Source: an uncultured Eubacteriales bacterium (GTDB lineage: Bacteria; Bacillota; Clostridia; Christensenellales; Aristaeellaceae). Taken from it: a stretch of 64,000 nucleotides of DNA. The notes beneath the pieces were generated by a model. It searched no databases. It was not told where the DNA came from and was given only the letters and a program-made list of their open reading frames with translations. The stretch covers positions 219,225 through 283,224 of the forward strand of contig CADBZH010000010.1 in the NCBI GenBank assembly GCA_902799045.1, written 5' to 3'. This document shows positions 58,061-64,000 of this stretch, one piece after another (the first letter of the stretch is position 1; every line of letters begins with the position of its first letter). Both the position numbers and the translations under genes were made by a program.

Positions 58061-59413
58061 ATGGCCGTGAATCGGGATCTGACCGTGGGCAAACCGGCTT
58101 CTGTGCTCTGGCGCTTCTGTCTGCCGCTGTTCGGCAGCATCATTTTCCAGCAGCTGTACAACATCGCCGATAGCTTCGTGGCCGGGAAATTCATCGGCGA
58201 GGAGGCGCTGGCCGCCGTGGGCAACAGCTATGAAATCACACTGCTCTTCATCGCCTTTGCCTTCGGCTGTAACATCGCCTGTTCAGTGGTGACGGCACGT
58301 TATTTCGGCGCAAAGGATTATGCCGGGGTTCGAACGACGATATGGACCTCGTTGATCTCCAGCGGCGTGCTGTGTCTGATGCTGATGGCGCTGGGTTTTG
58401 TTTTCAACCGGCAGATGCTCATGGCGATTCATACACCGGAGAACATCATGGAGCAATCCCAGCTGTACCTGGTGATCTATGTCGGCAGCCTGCCGGCAGT
58501 GTTTTACTACAACGTCGCCACCGGCATCTTCTCGGCGCTGGGAGATTCCAGAACGCCCTTTTTATTCCTTGCCGCCTCCTCCACGGCCAACATACTGGTG
58601 GACATACTGTTCGTCACGGCCTTCGGCATGGGCGTGGAGGGCGTCGCCTGGGCGACTTTTCTGTGTCAAAGCATCAGTATGGCGCTGGCGGTATTGAGCG
58701 TGTTCAAACGCCTGAGATCTCTGCCCATCGACCACCCTGCACAACGCTTTTCGTCGCCCATCTTCTGGCAGTTGGTGGTCATTGCCGTGCCCAGCATTCT
58801 CCAGCAGAGTTCCATATCCGTGGGCAACATCATCATACAGGGTCTCATCAACGGCTTTGGATCCGGCGTCATCGCCGGTTATTCCGCCGCCATCAAGCTG
58901 AACAACATGGTCATCACATCGATAACCACGCTGGGCAACGGCATATCCAGCTACACCGCCCAGAACCTCGGTGCCAAGCTGCCCGAGCGCGTGCGGGCCG
59001 GCTTCTATGCGGGGCTCAAACTGGTTTGGATGCTGTGCCTGCCGCTGACAGCGCTTTACTGCTTCGCAGGCTCCGCGCTGGTGGGCATATTCCTGAAATC
59101 CGCTGAGGGGCTGGCACTCGAATCCGGCGTATCCTTCCTGCGGATCGTCGCGCCGTTCTACTTCATCGTGGCTGCCAAACTGGTATCCGACGGCGTGCTG
59201 CGGGGCTCCGGTCTGATGAAGCAGTTCATGATCGCCACCTTCACCGATCTTGTGCTGCGCATCGTATTCGCGTTCATACTCTCCCCCGGCATGGGCTATC
59301 GCGGCATATGGTATGCCTGGCCCGTGGGCTGGATCGTCGGCGCGGTGCTGTCCATCGTTTTCTTCGCCTCAGCGCAACGCAAGACGACACGGATGAGGAA
59401 TCAAAGTCACTAA
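58061..59413 (+). CDS. MATE family efflux transporter
   Basis: This is a 450-residue exporter with 12 predicted helices. SVLWRFCLPLFGSIIFQQLYN, NIACSVVTARYFGAKDYAGV and AQNLGAKLPERVRAGFYAGL are typical. The ATG at 58061 follows GAGAGAAGGA; the upstream in-frame codon at 57953 lies in the promoter region. It is probably under the divergent LysR. Lower GC than the MATE genes at 12.7 and 16.9 kb suggests a different origin. Confidence 0.92.
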   Translation: MAVNRDLTVGKPASVLWRFCLPLFGSIIFQQLYNIADSFVAGKFIGEEALAAVGNSYEITLLFIAFAFGCNIACSVVTARYFGAKDYAGVRTTIWTSLISSGVLCLMLMALGFVFNRQMLMAIHTPENIMEQSQLYLVIYVGSLPAVFYYNVATGIFSALGDSRTPFLFLAASSTANILVDILFVTAFGMGVEGVAWATFLCQSISMALAVLSVFKRLRSLPIDHPAQRFSSPIFWQLVVIAVPSILQQSSISVGNIIIQGLINGFGSGVIAGYSAAIKLNNMVITSITTLGNGISSYTAQNLGAKLPERVRAGFYAGLKLVWMLCLPLTALYCFAGSALVGIFLKSAEGLALESGVSFLRIVAPFYFIVAAKLVSDGVLRGSGLMKQFMIATFTDLVLRIVFAFILSPGMGYRGIWYAWPVGWIVGAVLSIVFFASAQRKTTRMRNQSH

Positions 59414-59731
59414 CCAGATACAGTATGAGCTATTGCCTTTTAGGGGTGGATCATCCTCCTGATCCGTCCCTTCGTCCTGTCGCCACTCATGTTCCTCGTC
59501 AGCCATTCCCTGGATTCGTCTCGCGTCCATGTGGGAACGGTAATCATAGGACTTGACCCTGCACATCCAACAGGAGCAGTGGATCTTGCCCTTGGACAGC
59601 CTGCCAATTTTTGTTCCTCCTTCGGTCCATGCTTTTACATTCTCATCCCCGTCAATTCCGCGCAGGATATCCACTTTCCTCTGGATGGTGCAGTGCCTCT
59701 GAAAACGCCTCCAGTCTCTTCCTCTTGCCAT
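59369..59731 (-). CDS. Small protein with SKGKIHCSCWMCR motif
   Basis: This is a 120-residue frame. MARGRDWRRFQRHCTIQRKV and GRLSKGKIHCSCWMCRVKSY are typical of a small basic protein family seen in many gut bacteria, with a Cys-x-Cys-x-x-Cys cluster likely to bind metal or RNA. GGGAGTGATTGAA precedes the ATG at 59731. The last 15 residues overlap the end of the convergent MATE gene by 45 bases, so the C-terminus may be longer than natural. Function unknown. Confidence 0.7.
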   Translation of the reverse strand: MARGRDWRRFQRHCTIQRKVDILRGIDGDENVKAWTEGGTKIGRLSKGKIHCSCWMCRVKSYDYRSHMDARRIQGMADEEHEWRQDEGTDQEDDPPLKGNSSYCIWLVTLIPHPCRLALR

Positions 59732-59770
59732 TTCAATCACTCCCGACATTTCGGGCAGCCCGCAGGACAT

Positions 59771-59880
59771 CGTCGGGGCAGCAGTCGCGCTACTCCGCTT
59801 TGCGGAAGCGCGACCAGCCCGCGCGGATCTTTCAGATCCCAGCGCGGCGCTGCCGGCGACAGCGTATAACGCAGTCGCCG
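59771..59880. repeat. Hairpin-rich repeat (GCGCGACCAGCCCGCGC family), copy 2
   Basis: GGCAGCAGTCGCGCTACTCC, AAGCGCGACCAGCCCGCGC and AGCGCGGCGCTGCCGGCGAC match the 53650 copy, with TCCGCTTTGCGGA and GGATCTTTCAGATCC as small hairpins. Confidence 0.7.
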
Positions 59881-59944
59881 GTGCGTGAATAAGCGTCCTG
59901 CGGGCTACCTATCTGCCCGGTGATTGAAGTAGTATCCCTCATAT

Positions 59945-60109
59945 TTACTCCTCCGCGTCTATGAACAGCTCATCCAGCATCTGCCTGCGCCGTTCCAGTA
60001 ACAGCTTTGTGATCTGATAGCTTTCCGTATCCTCATAGCGGATTGGCTGGATGCCCTCATCCGAGAAGTTGAGTATCTGTGCTCCCGGCAATCCCAGCAG
60101 AATAGCTTC
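59945..60109 (-). pseudogene. C-terminal remnant of an AAA-family ATPase
   Basis: About 54 residues: ILLGLPGAQILNFSDEGIQP, RYEDTESYQITKLLLERRRQ and MLDELFIDAEE. PGA-I--F--GI--I-YEDT-SY--TK is the usual end of small predicted AAA ATPases with an ABC-like fold. A stop precedes the first codon, exactly where the direct repeat at 60106 begins, so the rest was lost there. Confidence 0.55.
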
Positions 60110-60228
60110 TCATAACCTCTCACAGGATTTTGCCCTGAATAATCACTCAATGACCCTTAAGTTCAAATCACAAACTTTGTGATTTCCACCCATAAAATCC
60201 GGCAATTTGTGATTTTGAAGCGGTTTCA
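60106..60228. repeat. 123-bp direct repeat, left copy
   Basis: This is similar to 63722-63844 over the full length. Shared blocks are CTTCTCATA, TGACCCTT, AATCACAAA-N-TTTGTGATT (a 19-base palindrome), and TTTGTGATT-TGAAGCGGTTT. The two copies flank the toxin-antitoxin island. Confidence 0.75.
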
Positions 60229-60309
60229 TGACCCTTAATTCTCGATCGACCCGCGGGAATTTACACAGTTTCAACGCAAAACCCCTGATTATTAGGGTAT
60301 TATGCTAAG

Positions 60310-60346
60310 GAAATCCGTGCATTTCTGTACAAAATGCACGGATTTC
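60310..60346. terminator. Hairpin next to the tRNA fragment
   Basis: GAAATCCGTGCATTT pairs perfectly with AAATGCACGGATTTC around 7 bases. It lies 3 bases from the tRNA 3' end and probably was the tRNA-Asn terminator, although no T-run follows. Confidence 0.5.
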
Positions 60347-60349
60347 GCG

Positions 60350-60394
<45 letters not shown>

Positions 60395-60505
60395 TTCTCC
60401 CAAAATCGAAGGTTGCACCACTTTCTACCTATTATATGTAAATCGAGAATTGGCCATTGATATGTGATTAGTTTGTGATTCTTGGTTCAATCACACTGTA
60501 TTCAT

Positions 60506-60537
60506 AAGGGTTGGCGCGCTTTTCAAGGCCAACCCTT
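60506..60537. terminator. Hairpin upstream of the toxin gene
   Basis: AAGGGTTGGC pairs with GCCAACCCTT around 12 bases, then AAATTTT. It may isolate the toxin-antitoxin operon from upstream transcription. Confidence 0.45.
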
Positions 60538-60710
60538 AAATTTTCGTGTGATTCTGCCCCATGGAAGTTGGGCTGTCGCCTCACAGGATTCATGTATATA
60601 CAAACAAAAGGTTCCATTGGACGTATTCTTCCCGCTTCACAGTGTCCAAATACTTACCTGCCCGCATATCTCTCTGGCAATAGTATATTTCCAGAATTCT
60701 TCTCTTTTGC

Positions 60711-60739
60711 TTGACTTTATATCACTGTAGTGATATAAT
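60711..60739 (+). promoter_or_regulatory. Toxin-antitoxin promoter with palindromic operator
   Basis: TTGACT (60711-60716) and TATAAT (60734-60739) are 17 bases apart. TTATATCAC-TGTA-GTGATATAA, a perfect 9-4-9 palindrome, fills 60717-60738 and covers the spacer and -10. This is a natural site for autorepression by the HTH antitoxin. Confidence 0.8.
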
Positions 60740-60763
60740 CGAAACGAATGGAGGGTTTGCGCA

Positions 60764-61456
60764 GTGGACAGACTGATTACCGTCTATCACGGATCAAAGC
60801 AGATTGTGGAGGTTCCAACCTTCGGACTCGGCAGAAAGAACAACGACTTCGGCTTGGGCTTCTACTGCACCGAGAGCCTTGACCTTGCGAAGGAATGGGC
60901 TGTCTCCTCTCTGAGCGACGGGTTTGCCAACCGCTACACCTTGGACACAGAGTATCTGAATATCCTGAATCTGAACAGTCCCGACTACACGATCCTCAAT
61001 TGGATGGCTGTTCTCGTGGCGCATCGTCTATTCAGCATCAAGACCCCCGTCGCAAGGCGGGCAAAGCAATACCTGATTGACCATTTTAGCGTCAACGTGA
61101 ACGCTTACGACCTGATCACCGGGTACAGGGCAGACGATTCCTATTTCGACTATGCGGAGGCTTTTCTGAATAACACGATCACCGTCGAACAGCTTTCCCG
61201 CGCCATGCAGCTTGGGAAGCTCGGAGAGCAGATCGTCATCAAGTCCAAATTCGCGTTCTCAAAGATCAAATATGAGAGTTTTGAAGTCGCGGAAAAAGGC
61301 AGGTACTATGTTCTTCGCAAATCCAGAGATGACGAAGCAAATCAAGCCTATCTGGACATCCTTGAGGAAGGAGCCGACGGTCTGTTTATCCAGGACATCA
61401 TCAGAGGAGGCATTTCCAATGACGACCCGCGCATACCAAGAAATCTATCTGAGTAA
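60764..61456 (+). CDS. DUF3990 ADP-ribosyltransferase-like toxin
   Basis: This is a 230-residue protein starting with GTG at 60764 after ATGGAGGGTTTGCGCA. The N-terminus ITVYHGSKQIVEVP, NNDFGLGFYCTESLDLAKEW and YDLITGYRADDSYFDYAEAF follow the DUF3990 pattern, a family with an ART-like fold often paired with small antitoxins. The gene for an HTH protein overlaps its end by 38 bases. Together they look like a toxin-antitoxin module with the toxin first. NAD-dependent modification of a cell target is an inference from the fold. Confidence 0.78.
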   Translation: MDRLITVYHGSKQIVEVPTFGLGRKNNDFGLGFYCTESLDLAKEWAVSSLSDGFANRYTLDTEYLNILNLNSPDYTILNWMAVLVAHRLFSIKTPVARRAKQYLIDHFSVNVNAYDLITGYRADDSYFDYAEAFLNNTITVEQLSRAMQLGKLGEQIVIKSKFAFSKIKYESFEVAEKGRYYVLRKSRDDEANQAYLDILEEGADGLFIQDIIRGGISNDDPRIPRNLSE

Positions 61457-62060
61457 GGCGCAAGCCGCGCTTGGGGACGCCTTCGACTACGCCATCAATG
61501 CCTGCCATATCCCCGGCTCGGATTTCGTTAAACTCTTTACCGCGAGTTCCGTAAGCAAGCGCATGGAAAACGGTGAACCCGCGCTCCTGGCAGGGAAAAG
61601 CGGAATTGAGATTGCTGCTGATGTGTTGCTCGAAACAACCGGCAAACATCCTGAAACCGAGCTACAAGAACACCTTGGACGCTCACGGGAATACTGGATC
61701 GGATGGGCGGTTTGTTACTATCAGTGGTTTTCTGCAAGAAGCTACAGCGACATCTTCAATGTCCTCTCCTACGAAGATCTGGCGAATATGTACTATACGC
61801 TTCACGAGGCGGACATTACGAAATTTGTGGACATCGCCGATGAGAAGATACGTGCGCATTTCAAAGATACCAACCTGAAACGCATCCGCAACGCCTACGG
61901 CTGCACACAAGCCGAGCTTGCAAAACGCTCTGGAGTCAACCTCCGCTCTATACAGATGTATGAACAACGAAATAAGAACATCAATAAGGCAAGTGCCGAT
62001 GCCCTCTATCACATCTCAAAAGTTCTTGGCTGTAGTATGGAAAGTCTGCTTGAAAAATAA
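61419..62060 (+). CDS. HTH-domain antitoxin of the DUF3990 module
   Basis: This is a 213-residue protein. The N-terminal part (YLSKAQAALGDAFDYAINAC, FTASSVSKRMENGEPALLAG, KSGIEIAADVL) is the usual partner domain of DUF3990 genes. The C-terminus (about 150-210) is an XRE-type HTH with YGCTQAELAKRSGVNLRSIQMYE. The ATG at 61419 has AGAGGAGGC upstream; it lies inside the toxin gene. It most likely binds the palindrome over the shared promoter and neutralises the toxin. Confidence 0.8.
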   Translation: MTTRAYQEIYLSKAQAALGDAFDYAINACHIPGSDFVKLFTASSVSKRMENGEPALLAGKSGIEIAADVLLETTGKHPETELQEHLGRSREYWIGWAVCYYQWFSARSYSDIFNVLSYEDLANMYYTLHEADITKFVDIADEKIRAHFKDTNLKRIRNAYGCTQAELAKRSGVNLRSIQMYEQRNKNINKASADALYHISKVLGCSMESLLEK

Positions 62061-62176
62061 AATACAGTCCAAATAATCGCCGGCCAAACATCAAGGGGGA
62101 AACCCTATCGTTTGCGTTTTTCATAGGATATTCGAGGGAGCACTTGCATTTTTCACAGAAGAAACGATAAAGCCGA

Positions 62177-62521
62177 TCATTGGTTAGCGGCCATTTCAGC
62201 TTCCATCCGTTTCCTCATCGCGCTTTTAGTCATTCGGAAGCCGGCGTTTTCATATTCCTCGTTGCTGATCGAGCAGATTATTGATTTAGGCCCTTCTACT
62301 GTCCTCGGAAGCATCTGATAGGCTACTTCCTCGGAGATCTCGTCGATAATTTCTCCCTTGACAATCGCGTTCCATCCGTAACCAATGGGATCTAGCGCCG
62401 GCAATATTACATATGTCCCAACGAGATATTCCGCTATTGCACTATAAATATATGCCCGACTCCAGCCTTGACCCTGCACAAGATAGTAACGTATCTTCCT
62501 TTCTTGAAACCGATTATCCAT
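62177..62521 (-). CDS. Hypothetical protein
   Basis: A 114-residue frame from the ATG at 62521, which follows TTTGGAGGATCGG. It starts MDNRFQERKIRYYLVQGQGW and has a central hydrophobic stretch (AEYLVGTYVILPALDPIGYG), then RMTKSAMRKRMEAEMAANQ. No known motif is seen. AT-rich codon use matches the surrounding island. Confidence 0.55.
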   Translation of the reverse strand: MDNRFQERKIRYYLVQGQGWSRAYIYSAIAEYLVGTYVILPALDPIGYGWNAIVKGEIIDEISEEVAYQMLPRTVEGPKSIICSISNEEYENAGFRMTKSAMRKRMEAEMAANQ

Positions 62522-62605
62522 TTTCCGATCCTCCAAATATATTTCACATTGTTGATCGGTCATGCCCTTTCGTTATATCGAAGCATATGCCCAAAATAAG
62601 TTAAG

Positions 62606-62636
62606 CCCTTGAACCACACCTATTGCGGTTCAAGGG
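62606..62636 (-). terminator. Terminator of the coiled-coil gene
   Basis: CCCTTGAACC and GGTTCAAGGG pair perfectly around 11 bases; on the minus strand CTTAACTTATTTT follows. It lies 7 bases after the gene's stop. Confidence 0.65.
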
Positions 62637-62643
62637 AATGGCT

Positions 62644-62925
62644 CTATTGATTTATCATATCGATTATTTCATCAATGCTCTTACCGCTGGCAGCTACGGC
62701 ATCCAAGAGCTTTGTTTTATCTTCCTCCGCCTTTTTCTCAGCAGCCAGCTTCTCAGCAGCAGCTTTCGCCTTGGTCAATTCCTTTAGCTCCGCTTTCTTC
62801 GCTTTCAATTCCTCGGTCAGCGTGGAAATCGCCGACTCCGTAGCGGCAATTCTCTCGTCAATATTCTCAACGGTCTCGATCACAACAGTGGTCTTCTTGT
62901 TCTTTGAACCCTTGGGCCTCGGCAT
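62644..62925 (-). CDS. Small coiled-coil protein (MPRPKGSKNKK type)
   Basis: A 93-residue protein. It begins with a basic MPRPKGSKNKK, then a long Glu/Lys/Ala-rich coiled coil (SAISTLTEELKAKKAELKEL) and a C-terminal SGKSIDEIIDMI helix. The ATG has AAAGGAGCTGACC upstream. Similar short proteins are common on integrative elements of Firmicutes and may bind nucleic acid. The frame is open upstream to 63291 without a stop. Confidence 0.65.
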   Translation of the reverse strand: MPRPKGSKNKKTTVVIETVENIDERIAATESAISTLTEELKAKKAELKELTKAKAAAEKLAAEKKAEEDKTKLLDAVAASGKSIDEIIDMINQ

Positions 62926-63291
62926 GATGGTCAGCTCCTTTGCATTATCCTGTGAATCCATTATATTATCATTTTCTGAAACTGTCAATAATTCAATCTC
63001 TGGATTTATTACTGACGCGGATATATCGTCTCCGCCAACAGCAGCGCTCCAATTCAGCAAATCGACCTGCTCGTATACGGGGCTTCGTGTGATTATCCCC
63101 AGCTTTAGAAATACAGGGCATAGATAACTCGCACCAAAGGTACCGTTCCTCTTAGGTCTGGGAACATAGCCTTTTGCATTCTGTATCTCTACAGCTTTTC
63201 GGTACGCGATCATAACGGTTGCCCTAGTAATCGACTTTGCCTTGGTAATTTTCCGCCTGTTACCGTCTAAATTCTCGCCCGTACAGGCCAT
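62926..63291 (-). CDS. Upstream in-frame ORF, possible separate or fused gene
   Basis: An open stretch of 122 codons in the same frame as the coiled-coil gene, with no stop between. ITRATVMIAYRKAVEIQ and KRNGTFGASYLCPVFLKLGI recall a DNA-binding-like domain of element-borne regulators (TVxxAYxKA, GTFGASYLYPxF). No ribosome site is evident at 63291. It may be the N-terminal part of one 215-residue protein or a remnant. Confidence 0.4.
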
Positions 63292-63373
63292 CCATAATGG
63301 CCTGTTTACTATGCCCTTTCTGGGCCTGTCCTATCAGTCTGTTATTTCAATCTTCACCAAGGATTAAGTCTTG

Positions 63374-63817
63374 TCAATATCCTTCCGCCATGTACTGCTC
63401 AACAGTCTTTGTTTGTACTCTGCATCCATTTTCATATAAATACCGGTCAACAGGAAAATTGATCTGTTCCCCATCGACTTCAAGCTTCAGCATGACTTCA
63501 TCTGGTGTCGGACCAATAACAAGATCTACGGGGTTTTCTATTCTCTCGATGGGAAAAGAACCCGCACCGCTTTCAATTCTCACCGCCATCGATTCGACAC
63601 CTTCGACTTGTACAGGCCGACCTTCTTTATATACGGTTTCAAGGGCTTTTCTAAACTCACGAGAAGCCTCTGCATCCTTAAACCGCATTTCTGAATAATA
63701 TGCAGGATTTATCCGGCATATCTTCTCATATCTTCTCAAGGCTTTCAGGCTTGAATAAAGCGAGATGACCCTTCGGCTGGAATCACAAATTTTGTGATTT
63801 TCACCCAAGAATTTCAC
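63374..63817 (-). CDS. Hypothetical protein whose start lies in the direct repeat
   Basis: A 147-residue frame. The first 32 residues or so are coded by the 123-bp repeat, so an internal start (for example MRFKDAEASREF) may be the true one, or the gene lost its 5' part there. The rest has strand-helix patterns (GRPVQVEGVESMAVRIESGA, IENPVDLVIGPTPDEVMLKL) but no known motif. Function unknown. Confidence 0.45.
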   Translation of the reverse strand: MKFLGENHKICDSSRRVISLYSSLKALRRYEKICRINPAYYSEMRFKDAEASREFRKALETVYKEGRPVQVEGVESMAVRIESGAGSFPIERIENPVDLVIGPTPDEVMLKLEVDGEQINFPVDRYLYENGCRVQTKTVEQYMAEGY

Positions 63818-63844
63818 GGATTTGTGATTCTGAAGCGGTTTTCA
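63722..63844. repeat. 123-bp direct repeat, right copy
   Basis: Same blocks and order as at 60106-60228, with the palindrome AATCACAAA-T-TTTGTGATT and the half site TTTGTGATTCTGAAGCGG. The remaining 63845-64000 shows no gene. Confidence 0.75.
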
Positions 63845-64000
63845 AAACGTGAGGTTGCGACGCAAAGGCTGAAATTAACGTGGATTTCATCAAAAATCGT
63901 GTAATTAGTGTATCCTGCACAAGTCAAGCGACTTGAAGCCGCTTAAAAAACGCGAATAATATGCGCAAAAGGAGCCTGAGCCGCTTCTGCAAATTCAATG

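Overview
This 64 kb window comes from a GC-rich bacterial chromosome, most probably an uncultured gut or rumen member of the Clostridia (Firmicutes/Bacillota). The evidence is the AGGAGG-type ribosome binding sites, sigma-A promoters of the TTGACA-17-TATAAT type, a HrcA/CIRCE operator, LplB-type sugar permeases, a GGDEF gene coupled to a sugar-binding lipoprotein, and several families of intergenic palindromic repeats. The taxonomic placement is inference. Nothing in the window is a ribosomal or other marker gene.

Region 1 to 51 kb is GC-rich and mostly metabolic. It holds two sugar ABC permeases (the left one cut by the window edge), a GH43 enzyme with a YczE membrane protein, an exported prephenate dehydratase, and a glycogen pair (GH13 amylase-family enzyme and GlgB). 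A six-gene operon follows (Nudix, beta-lactamase-fold hydrolase, U32-like Cys protein, MATE, SDR, aldo/keto reductase), then a second six-gene operon (GH31, GH4, HD hydrolase, SH3 protein, GH51, MATE). Next come a 1102-residue metallophosphoesterase, a CtpE-like P-type ATPase, an iron alcohol dehydrogenase followed by a GH10 xylanase, and a six-gene operon that starts with a methyltransferase-STAS fusion and ends with a split chromate transporter. After these are the binding-protein/GGDEF pair, a permuted amino-acid-type binding protein with PanE, an exported tyrosine phosphatase, and a TetM-like GTPase coupled to a P1 peptidase. All the glycoside hydrolases lack a visible signal peptide, so oligosaccharides from xylan, arabinoxylan, alpha-galactosides and alpha-glucans are probably imported and cleaved inside the cell.

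Region 51.8 to 60 kb has lower GC and looks like a zone of gene damage. It contains an in-frame MATE-LysR chimera, an SRPBCC gene whose end is made of repeat DNA, a headless ABC ATPase, a small protein of the kind found on integrative elements, a frameshifted hsp20 that keeps its CIRCE promoter and terminator, a truncated membrane protein, and an AAA-ATPase tail. Among these sit intact genes: flavodoxin, LysR with a divergent MATE pump, and small Cys-rich proteins.

Region 60 to 64 kb is an AT-richer accessory island. A 45-base 3' fragment of a tRNA-Asn gene (a probable attachment scar) lies next to a DUF3990 ADP-ribosyltransferase-like toxin and its HTH antitoxin, which are read from a promoter covered by a palindromic operator. 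The module and several small unknown genes lie between two 123-bp direct repeats that carry 19-bp palindromes.

Across the window there are at least nine repeat families. The two most striking are a MITE-like family with 16-bp terminal inverted repeats (six copies, all in one orientation, one supplying a stop codon) and a repeat that carries extended -10 promoters pointing into two different operons.
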